The position numbers were made by a program, and so were the translations under genes. A DNA stretch of 55,207 nucleotides from contig JAEMSX010000002.1 in NCBI GenBank assembly GCA_016462645.1, positions 1 to 55,207 on the forward strand, read 5' to 3'. Each line of letters begins with the position of its first letter. Position 1 is the first letter of the stretch. Source of the stretch: Thermoleophilaceae bacterium (GTDB lineage Bacteria > Actinomycetota > Thermoleophilia > Solirubrobacterales > JACPNS01). Shown in pieces: positions 1 through 8,269 of the stretch. Under the pieces are notes generated by a model, which saw nothing but the letters and a program-made list of their open reading frames with translations, did not search any database and was not told the origin of the DNA.

Positions 1-1
1 C

Positions 2-1162
2 CCGACCGGGGTCGCCGCGGGAGTCAAGCGCTTCCGAGCCGATGCTGCGTCGCAGTCGATCACCCGTGGATTCGACTGGCCGCTGCTCGGCGCCGCCGTC
101 GCGCTGATCATCTACAGCGTGATCGTCCTGAAGGGCGCAACCGCCGACGACGTCGCCGGAAACCCGCACTATTACGTGATCCGTCAGTCGATCTTCGCGG
201 TGATCGGCGTCTCGTTGCTGTTCGCGGTGAGCCGCATCGACTACACGAGGCTGCGCGACTACCGCACGCAGATCTACGCGTTCCTGATCGCGTCGAACGT
301 CCTCGTGCTGATCACCGGAACGGCGACCAAGGGGTCGCGTCGCTGGATCGACGTCGGGTTCTTCCAGATCCAGCCCTCGGAGCTCGGAAAAGTGCTCCTG
401 ATCCTCACGCTCGCAGCGTTCATCGCCGACCGCTCGCGTGACCGCCAGACCGGTGGCATCGTGCTTCCGGTGCTCGGCCTCGCGGCTCTTCCCGCCGCAC
501 TCGTCTTCCTGCAGCCAGACCTTGGAACCGCGCTGGTCTACGGCGCGATAACGCTCACTCTGTTGTTCATCGGCGGTGTGCCGTGGCAGCAGATGACGGC
601 GCTGTTGCTCGCGATCGTGACGGTCGCGACGCTGGTTCTCTTCGCGGCCCCGGCCGCTGGGGTGAACGTGCTCAAGGAGTACCAGGTCCAACGTCTGACA
701 GCATTTCTGCACCCGAACGACGACCCAGGTGGTCAGGGCTTTCAGCAGAATCAGGGAGAGATCGCGATCGGCTCCGGACAGCGCGTCGGGCGCGGTGCGG
801 ACAATGCGACGCAGACACAACTCAATTTCATTCCCGAGCACCACACGGACTTCGTCTTTGCGGTGGTCGGCGAGTCGTACGGCTTCGCCGGAGCGGCTCT
901 TGTCATGACGCTTTTCGCGCTGTTGATCTGGCGGGGCTTGCGCATTCTTGCGCTCGCCCGGGACCAGTTCGGGGCGTTGATCGCTGCCGGAGTGGTGGCG
1001 ATCTTGATGTTTCAGGTATTTGTAAACGTAGGGATGAACGTCGGAATCATGCCGATCACAGGTGTGACGCTGCCGTTGTTCAGTTACGGGGGAGCTTCAG
1101 TGCTCTCGACGTTCATCGCGCTCGGTCTGCTGCAGTCAGTCGCGGTTCATTCGCGTCGCTAG
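2..1162 (+). CDS. rodA: Rod-shape SEDS peptidoglycan glycosyltransferase RodA (5' end cut by window)
   Basis: A membrane SEDS-family enzyme that polymerises lipid II into glycan strands with a class B PBP during elongation. The frame is open from base 2 and no start codon precedes GTG 119. The residues before that GTG already read as a first membrane segment (FDWPLLGAAVALIIYS), so the true start lies upstream of the window. Visible motifs are SRRWIDVGFFQIQPSE, QPDLGTALVY, the extracellular IPEHHTDFVFAVVGE, and the terminal NVGIMPITGVTLPLFSYGG. The Asp of TDF (bases 848-850) matches the Asp known to be catalytic in RodA. The following rng-rplU-rpmA order fits the mre-rodA locus of Gram-positives, which favours RodA over FtsW. 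The gene is 39 bp from rng and probably in the same transcript. Confidence 0.93.
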   Translation, partial: PTGVAAGVKRFRADAASQSITRGFDWPLLGAAVALIIYSVIVLKGATADDVAGNPHYYVIRQSIFAVIGVSLLFAVSRIDYTRLRDYRTQIYAFLIASNVLVLITGTATKGSRRWIDVGFFQIQPSELGKVLLILTLAAFIADRSRDRQTGGIVLPVLGLAALPAALVFLQPDLGTALVYGAITLTLLFIGGVPWQQMTALLLAIVTVATLVLFAAPAAGVNVLKEYQVQRLTAFLHPNDDPGGQGFQQNQGEIAIGSGQRVGRGADNATQTQLNFIPEHHTDFVFAVVGESYGFAGAALVMTLFALLIWRGLRILALARDQFGALIAAGVVAILMFQVFVNVGMNVGIMPITGVTLPLFSYGGASVLSTFIALGLLQSVAVHSRR

Positions 1163-1201
1163 ATCGCAGACGGCCGGGTAAAAAATCATTCGAGGCAAAA
1201 A

Positions 1202-3172
1202 GTGAAGAAGAAGGTTCTGGTCAGCGCGGACCGCAACGAAACCCGCGTGGCGATGCTCGAGGCCGCAGGCACTCCGAGCAAGCGCAGTGGCGGCAAGGCG
1301 GCCACCAAAGACACCACCAATTGGCGCACCGCGGAGCTCTATCTGGAGCGACGCGGCGAGCGTTCGATCGTCGGAAACGTCTACAAGGCGAAGGTCGAGA
1401 ACGTCGTCGCAGGCCTTGAGGCCGCGTTCGTCGACATCGGTTTCGAGAAGAACGGCTTCCTGCACGTGGACGACATCGTCGTTGACGGCAAGCAGGTCGC
1501 AAAGCGCGGCACCGGCCGTGGCGCACGCATCACCGACCTGCTCAAGAGCGGCCAGGAGATCGTCGTGCAGGTCACCAAGGACCCGCTCAAGACCAAGGGC
1601 GCGCGCCTGACGATGCAGCTCGCGATCCCCGGTCGCTACATGGTCTTCGTGCCCAGTGGCGAGGGCGTCGGCTTCTCCCGCCGCCTCGAGGACAAAGAGC
1701 GTCTGCGCCTCAAGCGCGAGGCCCGCGGCCTCGACCTGCTCGGCGGCGGCGCGATCATCCGCACCGCAGCCCGTGGCGCAACCCACGAGGATTTCGTTCG
1801 CGAGTTGATCTATCTGAACATGCTCAACGACGTGCTCGAGCGTCGCGCCCAGGAGACTCCCGCGCCGGCGATGATCTTCCAGGAGGCCGACCTCTCGATC
1901 CGCGTGATCCGCGACGTCTTCACCGACGAGCTCGACGAGGCACTGATCGACGACGAGGCGCAGTACGAGCGTGTCAAGTCATTCCTCGGCCGCACCGCGC
2001 CTGAGCTCTCGGACCGCGTCGTGCGGTACGAGGAGCCGAAGACCACGTTGTTCGAGAAGTACGGCGTTGAGGAGGAGATCCAGAAGATTCTCTCCACGCG
2101 CGTGGATCTGCCCAGTGGCGGCTACCTGATCATCGAGCACACCGAGGCTCTGACGATCATCGACGTCAACACCGGCTCGTTCACCGGTCGCGGCAAGGCC
2201 CGTGGTCTTGAAGAGACGATCACGCACACCAACCTCGAAGCCGCCGAGGAAGCCGTGCGCCAGATCCGCCTGCGCGACATCGGCGGCATCATCGTCATCG
2301 ACTTCATCGACATGGCGCGCGCGAGCAATCGCGACGCCGTGCTGAAGGTCATGCGCAAGTCCCTGGACGAGGACCGCACCAAGACTCACGTGGTTGAGAT
2401 CTCGCCGCTCGGACTCGTCGAGATGACGCGCCAGAACGTCACCGACGGCGTGCGCGAGATCATGACCAAGACCTGCCCGGTCTGCAACGGCGAGGGCGTC
2501 GTGCTCTCCGAGGAGACCGTCGCGCTGCACGTCGAGCGGCACATCCGCGAGTACATCGCCGAGAACCCGAAGCCGGAGGCGTATCTGGTGCAGATCAACC
2601 CGCGTGTGACCAACGCGCTGCTGCACACGATGGGCAACCCGATCGCGCATCTTGAGATGGAAACCGGCAAGGCGATCCTGTTCGAGGGCGGCGATGGTCT
2701 GCCGCTCGAGCACTTCGCGGTCACCTTTGAGGGAACGATCAAGAAGGTCGAGGAGAAGGCCTTGCCGTTCGCGATCGGCGACGAGGTGATGGTCCACGTT
2801 GTCGAGCCGCACATGTACGAGGACGACGCCGCCGTCGCCAAGCTCGACCACTACATCATCGCCATCCAAGGAGCGCTTGACCGCATCGGGACAAAGGCGC
2901 TCGTGCGGATCACTGACGTCGGTCGCAACGTCGCTCGGGCCGAAATCGCTGATGACGGACCGCCCAAGCCGGCGCGCAAGAAGCCGTCCGCGTCGGCCTC
3001 AAACGGCAAGCCCGCCAACGGAAATGGCGCAACTTCCGAAAATGGCTCCTCTGACCAACTAGAATCCTCCGGAACTCGCGCCCCGCGCCGTCGCGGCAGC
3101 AGGGGTGGGCGAGGCCGATCACGTGCCAAGACCGGCACTGACGGGCCGTCCAAAGAAGCTTCTGACAGTTAG
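1202..3172 (+). CDS. rng: Ribonuclease E/G family endoribonuclease
   Basis: Endoribonuclease for rRNA maturation and mRNA turnover, 656 aa, starting at GTG 1202 with GAGG about 8 nt upstream. An S1-like RNA-binding domain lies at about residues 55-130 (VGNVYKAKVENVVAGLEAAF). The catalytic core carries DVNTG (D321) and DFIDM (D367), matching the Mg-binding Asp pair D303/D346 of E. coli RNase E. A Zn-link CPVC is at C425/C428. Beyond the usual RNase G end there is an extra beta-rich module (about residues 520-585, ending ALVRITDVGRNVARAEI) that looks like a TRAM/OB fold. A low-complexity tail follows, rich in Ser/Asn/Gly and ending in an Arg/Gly stretch (RRRGSRGGRGRSRAK) likely to bind RNA. The 5' hydroxyl/monophosphate sensor region was not checked residue by residue. 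Confidence 0.93.
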   Translation: MKKKVLVSADRNETRVAMLEAAGTPSKRSGGKAATKDTTNWRTAELYLERRGERSIVGNVYKAKVENVVAGLEAAFVDIGFEKNGFLHVDDIVVDGKQVAKRGTGRGARITDLLKSGQEIVVQVTKDPLKTKGARLTMQLAIPGRYMVFVPSGEGVGFSRRLEDKERLRLKREARGLDLLGGGAIIRTAARGATHEDFVRELIYLNMLNDVLERRAQETPAPAMIFQEADLSIRVIRDVFTDELDEALIDDEAQYERVKSFLGRTAPELSDRVVRYEEPKTTLFEKYGVEEEIQKILSTRVDLPSGGYLIIEHTEALTIIDVNTGSFTGRGKARGLEETITHTNLEAAEEAVRQIRLRDIGGIIVIDFIDMARASNRDAVLKVMRKSLDEDRTKTHVVEISPLGLVEMTRQNVTDGVREIMTKTCPVCNGEGVVLSEETVALHVERHIREYIAENPKPEAYLVQINPRVTNALLHTMGNPIAHLEMETGKAILFEGGDGLPLEHFAVTFEGTIKKVEEKALPFAIGDEVMVHVVEPHMYEDDAAVAKLDHYIIAIQGALDRIGTKALVRITDVGRNVARAEIADDGPPKPARKKPSASASNGKPANGNGATSENGSSDQLESSGTRAPRRRGSRGGRGRSRAKTGTDGPSKEASDS

Positions 3173-3188
3173 AAAGACGTAATTGACA

Positions 3189-3566
3189 ATGGCTACTGCC
3201 ACAAAACAAGAAACCTATGCAGTCGTCGAAGTCGGCGGCAACCAGCACCGTGTTCACGAGGGTGACTTCATCCTCGTCGACCGCATCGCCGACAAAGAAG
3301 GCGCGAAGGTTGCTCTCAAGCCGCTGATGCTGCGTGGCAAGGACGTCGTGCTCGACGCCAAGGGCCTCGAGAAGGTCAAGGTCGAGGCCACAATCCGTGG
3401 TCACGAGCGCGGCGACAAGATCCGCGTCTTCAAGTTCAAGCCCAAGCGTGGCTACAAGAAGACCCAGGGTCACCGCCAGGAGCTAACCCGCCTCGAGGTG
3501 ACGAAGATCACCGGCGGCGCAGCTGCTCCGGCCAAGAAGGCACCCGCCAAGAAAGACGAGGAGTAG
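3189..3566 (+). CDS. rplU: 50S ribosomal protein L21
   Basis: Large-subunit protein L21, 125 aa from ATG 3189. An in-frame TTG lies two codons upstream (3183), but MATATKQETYAVVEVGG is the natural N-terminus. The L21 core is clear: YAVVEVGGNQHRVHEGD, then the basic RGHERGDKIRVFKFKPKRG and GYKKTQGHRQ, which contact 23S rRNA. The protein ends in an alanine/lysine tail (APAKKAPAKKDEE) that makes it about 20 residues longer than the usual 103. Such tails are common in actinobacterial ribosomal proteins. The stop is 3 bp before rpmA, whose Shine-Dalgarno sequence lies inside the end of this gene, so L21 and L27 are made together. Confidence 0.97.
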   Translation: MATATKQETYAVVEVGGNQHRVHEGDFILVDRIADKEGAKVALKPLMLRGKDVVLDAKGLEKVKVEATIRGHERGDKIRVFKFKPKRGYKKTQGHRQELTRLEVTKITGGAAAPAKKAPAKKDEE

Positions 3567-3569
3567 GCA

Positions 3570-3824
3570 ATGGCTCACAAAAAAGGTCTTGGATCAAGCA
3601 AGAACGGTCGTGATTCGAACGCCAAGCGCCTCGGCGTGAAGGTCTTCGCGGGTCAGACCGTCACCGGTGGCGAGATCATCGTCCGCCAGCGTGGCACCGT
3701 CTACAAGCCCGGCGAGGGCACCGGCATCGGTCGTGACCACACGATCTACGCCGCTCGCGAGGGCGTCGTTGACTTCACGACCGGCCGTCGCGGCCGCGTC
3801 ATCGCAGTCAACCCGGCCGAGTAG
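3570..3824 (+). CDS. rpmA: 50S ribosomal protein L27
   Basis: L27, 84 aa. It sits near the peptidyl-transferase centre. The N-terminus begins directly [20 protein letters not shown], without the cleavable leader found in Firmicutes. The core [16 protein letters not shown] and [14 protein letters not shown] are typical. A good Shine-Dalgarno (GAGGAG, 3558-3563) lies 6 nt before the ATG. A strong intrinsic terminator follows 27 bp after the stop, so this is the last gene of the rplU-rpmA transcript and obgE, normally next, has been separated from it. Confidence 0.98.
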   Translation: MAHKKGLGSSKNGRDSNAKRLGVKVFAGQTVTGGEIIVRQRGTVYKPGEGTGIGRDHTIYAAREGVVDFTTGRRGRVIAVNPAE

Positions 3825-3850
3825 GCAGGCGCACAGAACTTGTAGTACCG

Positions 3851-3881
3851 GCGCGCGGCCTTTGGGTCGCGCGCTTTTTTT
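3851..3881 (+). terminator. Intrinsic terminator after rpmA
   Basis: A ten-bp stem, GCGCGCGGCC (3851-3860) with GGTCGCGCGC (3865-3874), has one G-T pair and a TTTG loop. Seven T residues follow (3875-3881). This is the textbook form and the clearest terminator in the window. Confidence 0.95.
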
Positions 3882-4024
3882 GTGCCCGCGCGCGGGATCC
3901 TTGGGGGGCGCGCGCGAAATTTGGGGGTGTTCTTGGGGTCGAACCCCTATGACCCGTCGCTGGCCCGAACGTAACTTGCAGCCACACCATCCAAGTAACG
4001 CTCGTCCCCAGAAGGAATCTCCCC

Positions 4025-5572
4025 ATGAAACTCAATCGCTCACCGATCATCGCGCTGGCTGTCGCAGTCGTCGCGCTCGTTCTCCCCGCGTCATCCGCAT
4101 TTGCCGCAGAGCCGGCCGTCAGCGTGACGATCTCGTCCCCGTCCGCCAACTCGTTCCACAAGTCAACTCCGAATCTCGTCTTCTCGACGACGGGGACGGG
4201 ACTTCTGAAGACCTGCTCGGTCACCGGTCCCGGCGTCGACATCGTCGACGAGGGCTGTTCCAGCAACTGGAATCCCGGCCCGCTGGCGGACGGCACCTAT
4301 GTGCTGGGGATCGCCGTGGAGAAGGGCAGCACCGGTGAACTCGCCGGAGCGTCCCGCACCGTGACGATCGACGCAACCGCGCCGGTTGTCACGACAGGAG
4401 GATCCCCCGCGGCCGGAACCAGCAACGGCAGCGTCATCCAGGTCACAGGCAGTGCAGCTGACGCAAATCCGGCGTCCTTCAACTGCCGCATCGACGAGAA
4501 CCCGTGGGGCAACTGCGTGGGCAACACCGCTTCAAGCGGAGGGTTCGACCTCGTGAATGTCGCGGAAGGCACCCACACCTACTGGTTCGCGGCGACCGAC
4601 AAGGCCGGCAACGTCGGTGTCGCCTCGCGCACCATCACGCTCGACCGCACCGCGCCGGCCGTCTCGATCACCAGCACGGGCTGGGGCAATGAGACCAAGG
4701 ACAACACGCCAGCGTTCCTCGTGACCGCCACCGACGCGACTGCCGTGACCAAGATCTGCTCGATCGAAGGCGTTGTCTCTCTCGCCCCGCAGGTCTGCAA
4801 CGGATCGACTTACGTGGTCGCCGACCCGATTGAGGACGGAACTCACGCCGCGCGCCTCACCGCGACCGACGGCGCAGGCAACACGGCCACGGCGACGTTC
4901 ACCTTCACCCTCGACTCGACGATGCCGCAGATCACCTACGGCGGAGTCGCGAACGACCGCACCACCGACACCGCTCCGAGCATCGAGTTCTGGGCGAGCG
5001 ACGAGCATGCCGTCACCACGCGCTGCGCGTTTGATGCAGGCGCATGGGAGGAGCTCGCTGACTGCGCCCAGGGTCCCGACCACAAGCCGGCAGCGCCGCT
5101 GGCCCTCGGCGCCCACTCGTTCTGGATCTCCGCGACCGACTCGTTCGGGAACGTCGCTTCGGCGGTCTACAACTTCGAGGTCGTCGCTCCGGGCAGTGAG
5201 ACCCCGGGTGGCCAGACGCCGGGAGGCACCGGCTCGAACGGCGCGGCCGTCCCGCGCCTGTCGCTGGTCCCGAAGTCCTCCAAGGTCAAGCGCGGCAGGT
5301 TCACACTTAGCGCGGCCGTCACGCTGACGCCCGCTGCCGGCGCGGCGACATGCGACGGATCGGTCGTTGTGACGCTCATGCCGAAGGTCAAGAAGGCCAA
5401 GGCCGTCAAGACGACCGTCAAGCTGCGCGCCAAGGCCGGCACCTGCACGGGCACCGCGAAGTTCAAATTGGCGTCCAAGCTCAAGAAGAAGAAGGCGGGA
5501 ATTGCCGTCAGCTTCGGCGGTAACACTTCGATGGCGAAGTTCACCAGCACGTCGCTGAACGTAAAGCTCTGA
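4025..5572 (+). CDS. Secreted protein with bacterial Ig-like repeats and Lys-rich two-Cys tail
   Basis: Exported, probably surface or extracellular, 515 aa. ATG 4025 has AGAAGGA about 8 nt upstream. The signal peptide MKLNRSPIIALAVAVVALVL ends at about residue 28 (SSAFA-A). Three to four Ig-like repeats of about 90 residues follow, each closing with a TAP-type linker (TIDATAPVVT, TLDRTAPAVS, TLDSTMPQIT). Most hold a Cys pair likely to be disulfide-bonded, and DKAGNVG/TDGAGNT turns are visible. A Gly/Thr/Pro linker (about 390-405) leads to a C-terminal lysine-rich beta-sandwich with two Cys (CDGSVVVTLMPKVKK and AGTCTGTAKFKL). The next gene is a paralog. Function is unknown; an adhesive or wall-associated role is inference. 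It has its own upstream region after the rpmA terminator. Confidence 0.85.
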   Translation: MKLNRSPIIALAVAVVALVLPASSAFAAEPAVSVTISSPSANSFHKSTPNLVFSTTGTGLLKTCSVTGPGVDIVDEGCSSNWNPGPLADGTYVLGIAVEKGSTGELAGASRTVTIDATAPVVTTGGSPAAGTSNGSVIQVTGSAADANPASFNCRIDENPWGNCVGNTASSGGFDLVNVAEGTHTYWFAATDKAGNVGVASRTITLDRTAPAVSITSTGWGNETKDNTPAFLVTATDATAVTKICSIEGVVSLAPQVCNGSTYVVADPIEDGTHAARLTATDGAGNTATATFTFTLDSTMPQITYGGVANDRTTDTAPSIEFWASDEHAVTTRCAFDAGAWEELADCAQGPDHKPAAPLALGAHSFWISATDSFGNVASAVYNFEVVAPGSETPGGQTPGGTGSNGAAVPRLSLVPKSSKVKRGRFTLSAAVTLTPAAGAATCDGSVVVTLMPKVKKAKAVKTTVKLRAKAGTCTGTAKFKLASKLKKKKAGIAVSFGGNTSMAKFTSTSLNVKL

Positions 5573-5584
5573 TCGTTGTTGGCT

Positions 5585-5612
5585 ACCGGCGAGTCAAGTG
5601 TGGCTCGCCGGT
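5585..5612 (+). repeat. Perfect 9-bp hairpin between the two Ig-repeat genes
   Basis: ACCGGCGAG (5585-5593) and CTCGCCGGT (5604-5612) form a perfect stem with a 10-nt loop, between the stop of the first Ig-repeat gene and the start of the second. No T-tract follows, so it may be a weak or factor-assisted terminator, an mRNA-stabilising hairpin, or a leader structure. Confidence 0.45.
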
Positions 5613-5629
5613 GGTCGAAGACAACCTTG

Positions 5630-6934
5630 ATGAAAAGACTCTATTTCCGTATTGCGGTCGCGGTGGCGATCATTTCAGCGTTTCTGGCGATCGCGCCGGC
5701 TGCCATGGCCGCCAACCCTGGAGAGGTTGAGTTCTCGCCTGCCGGTCCGACCCAGTATCTGGCGACCCCGCCACAGGTCTATTGGGCGGCCTACGGCACT
5801 TTGACTTCCGCCAACTGTGAGCTCGCCAGGACGAGTCCGACGGCGGCAACCGTCTTCCCGGCGGCCTCGTGCGCTGGAGCTGTCGCCAACGCGCCGACCG
5901 TGACCCCGTCCGTGGGTCTCACCACATACCTGTGGGACACCGCGCCGCTCGTCGCCGGAGACGGCACGTACCGCGTGACCTACACGCCGATCTTCTCACC
6001 CCCGGGAACGACCACCGCCACGCGTGACTTCGTGCTCGACTCCGTGCAGCCGACCGTCACTGCGAGCGCGCCGAGCGGCGTGATCACAGACAACACGCCG
6101 CAGGTGGGCTACACGGTTCAGGACGTCAATCCTGATCGCACCGTCTGCGCGGCGGATCCGCCGACTCCGATCGTGCCGGCGGAACTTACCGGCTTCACGG
6201 ACTGTCCCGCGAGTCCGTTCGAGCTCCCGGCACTCGCGGACGGCGACCACAACTTCTACGTCGTCGCGCAGGACAAGGCCGGCAACTTCGGCTACGCGCT
6301 GCGCTCGTTCACAATCGACGCCACTGGACCGATCGTCACGATCATCGGTCTCTCCGAGGGCGAGATCCTCACGAGTGCCTGGCCGCCACTGTCGATCAGC
6401 ACCACCGACCCCGGCACGGGAGTGCTCTCGACGACCTGCGCCTATGACGCCAACGCCGCGGCCCAGTGCAGCGATGCAAACTTTCTCAACGCCCCGCTGC
6501 CTGACGGCGCGCACAAGCTCACGGTCGCCTCGAGTGATGTCGCGGGCAACGTCACCGTCAGGGTGATCAACTTCACCGTCGACACCTCCGGCGGACTGAC
6601 CCAGGGCCTGATCGCCCCGAAGACCGCGAAATTCGTGGTCAAGCGCGGCAAGCTCAAGGGACAGAAGTACGCCACGACCCTCACGGTCGCATTCGCCCTG
6701 CCGGCCGGCGCCCCGACCACGGCGTGTCGCGGCAGCGCGAAGATCAATGTGCTTGTGAAGAAGAAGCAGATCGGCTCTGTCGGCGCGAAGTTCAAGCTCA
6801 GGAGCGGCAAGTGCGTCGCCACCGGAGCAGCCAAACTCTCGAAGAAGTTCAAAGGCAAGAAGCTCTCCGTGAGGTTCGCCTACAAGAGCGGTCCGATCAA
6901 GGCCTTCACTCTGTACGGAAGCGGCAAGCTCTAG
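5630..6934 (+). CDS. Secreted protein with Ig-like repeats and Lys-rich two-Cys tail (paralog of 4025-5572)
   Basis: Exported protein of 434 aa. ATG 5630 is preferred over the in-frame TTG 5576 because it begins a clean signal peptide (MKRLYFRIAVAVAIISAFLA, cleavage near AAMA-A). The ectodomain has about three Ig-like units with the linkers VLDSVQPTVT, TIDATGPIVT and TVDTSGG, and a QDKAGNFG turn. The C-terminal module (FVVKRGKLKGQKYATTLTVA, then ACRGSAKINVLVKKK and SGKCVATGAAKL) is the same Lys-rich two-Cys sandwich as in the upstream paralog, and the C-terminal residues GKL are basic. The pair looks like an old tandem duplication. Function is unknown. It ends 17 bp before obgE. Confidence 0.85.
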   Translation: MKRLYFRIAVAVAIISAFLAIAPAAMAANPGEVEFSPAGPTQYLATPPQVYWAAYGTLTSANCELARTSPTAATVFPAASCAGAVANAPTVTPSVGLTTYLWDTAPLVAGDGTYRVTYTPIFSPPGTTTATRDFVLDSVQPTVTASAPSGVITDNTPQVGYTVQDVNPDRTVCAADPPTPIVPAELTGFTDCPASPFELPALADGDHNFYVVAQDKAGNFGYALRSFTIDATGPIVTIIGLSEGEILTSAWPPLSISTTDPGTGVLSTTCAYDANAAAQCSDANFLNAPLPDGAHKLTVASSDVAGNVTVRVINFTVDTSGGLTQGLIAPKTAKFVVKRGKLKGQKYATTLTVAFALPAGAPTTACRGSAKINVLVKKKQIGSVGAKFKLRSGKCVATGAAKLSKKFKGKKLSVRFAYKSGPIKAFTLYGSGKL

Positions 6935-6951
6935 CCCCATAAGATCACGCC

Positions 6952-8265
6952 GTGTTCTACGACCACGTGAAATTTCGCGTGATCGCCGGTCGCGGTGGCA
7001 ATGGGTCTGTTTCCTTCAGGCGCGAGGCGCACGTGCCCAAAGGCGGTCCGGACGGCGGTGACGGAGGTCACGGCGGAAACGTCGTGGTCGTCTGCGACGG
7101 TTCGCTGCGCGATCTTCAGCAGTACCGCGGTCGCACCGAGTTCAAGGGCGATCACGGACACCACGGTGAGGGCAATCGTCGCCACGGCGCCACCGGCGAG
7201 GTCCTTGAGCTGCGCGTGCCGCCCGGCACACGGGTGACGCGGGCCGACGGCTCGCTGGAAGCCGAACTCAATGAGCCGGGCGAGCGCGTCATCGTCGCTC
7301 GCGGCGGTACCGGTGGGCGCGGAAACAAACAGTTCGCGACCAGCACGCAGCAGGCACCGCGCTTCTCCGAGAGCGGTCTGCCGGGCGAAGAGGTCGAGAT
7401 CGATCTGCGCCTGCGCCTGCTGGCCGATGCCGGCCTGGTCGGACTGCCGAACGCCGGTAAGTCCTCGCTGCTCGACCGCATGACGGCGGCCGCGCCGAAG
7501 ATCGCCAACTATCCCTTCACGACGCTGGAGCCGGTGCTCGGCACGCTCGACGCCGAGGACCGTCAGCTCGTGCTTGTCGACATCCCCGGACTGATCGAGG
7601 GCGCGCATGAGGGCGCGGGGCTCGGCCACGACTTTCTCGCCCACGTCGAACGCTGCAAGCTGCTCGTGCATGTGCTTGACCTCGCGCCGCTCGACGGCAC
7701 CGACCCGGTCGAGAACTTCGAGACGATCGAGCACGAGCTGGCAGAGCACGACGGTCGGCTCGCGAAGCTGCCGCGCATCCTCGCGCTGAGCAAGGCCGAC
7801 CTCGTCGCCCCCGAGGTTGGCGCCGCAGCGCTGGCCGAATGGAAAGAGCGACTGGGCGATCGTGTGCTCGCGTGCGTACTCACGTCTTCCGCCACGCGCG
7901 AAGGACTGGACGAACTACGCTCGGCGATCTTCAAGTACGTCCCGGCGCAAGTTGAGGCCTCGCACTACATCCCGGGAATGGGCGATCGCCCCGCGCCGGT
8001 CAGCGATCGGCCCGAACACATCGTCTACAAGCCGGTCGACCGCGACGGGTTCTCCGTCGAAGAGATCGCGCCACGCGTTTTCGCAGTTCGTGGGAAGGGC
8101 ATTGAACTACTGCTCGCTCGCTTTGACGTCGGGAACGATGAGGCGCTGCGCCACGTCGAACAACGGCTGCGGTCGATCGGCGTCATTCGCGAGCTCGAAC
8201 GCAAGGGTTTCGAGTCCGGCGACGAAATAGAGATCGCCGGCGAGCGATTCGAGCTCGAGGTCTGA
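6952..8265 (+). CDS. obgE: GTPase Obg/CgtA, 50S assembly factor
   Basis: Ribosome-associated GTPase needed for late 50S assembly, 437 aa, starting at GTG 6952. The order is an N-terminal glycine-rich Obg fold (GRGGNGSVSFRREAHVPKGG, residues 1-158), a G domain and a C-terminal OCT domain (FSVEEIAPRVFAVRG to the end). G1 is GLPNAGKSS and G3 is DIPGLIEGAHEG. The G4 position reads ALSKADLV, so Ser replaces the usual Asn of NKxD; G5 is likely the TSSATREG segment. The OCT domain is present, as in Firmicutes and actinobacterial Obg. No Shine-Dalgarno is visible. It is 4 bp from the deacetylase gene and likely cotranscribed. Confidence 0.96.
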   Translation: MFYDHVKFRVIAGRGGNGSVSFRREAHVPKGGPDGGDGGHGGNVVVVCDGSLRDLQQYRGRTEFKGDHGHHGEGNRRHGATGEVLELRVPPGTRVTRADGSLEAELNEPGERVIVARGGTGGRGNKQFATSTQQAPRFSESGLPGEEVEIDLRLRLLADAGLVGLPNAGKSSLLDRMTAAAPKIANYPFTTLEPVLGTLDAEDRQLVLVDIPGLIEGAHEGAGLGHDFLAHVERCKLLVHVLDLAPLDGTDPVENFETIEHELAEHDGRLAKLPRILALSKADLVAPEVGAAALAEWKERLGDRVLACVLTSSATREGLDELRSAIFKYVPAQVEASHYIPGMGDRPAPVSDRPEHIVYKPVDRDGFSVEEIAPRVFAVRGKGIELLLARFDVGNDEALRHVEQRLRSIGVIRELERKGFESGDEIEIAGERFELEV

Positions 8266-8269
8266 AGCC

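Noticed and set aside
3183-3188. TTGACA just before rplU as a -35 box or TTG start
   Set aside because: It lies 1 bp from the ATG, too close for a promoter element of this gene, and the ATG gives the usual L21 N-terminus.
3931-3950. GGGG-TCGAA-CCCC hairpin resembling a tRNA T-arm upstream of the first Ig-repeat gene
   Set aside because: The loop is 5 nt, not 7, and no acceptor, D or anticodon arms can be drawn on either strand.
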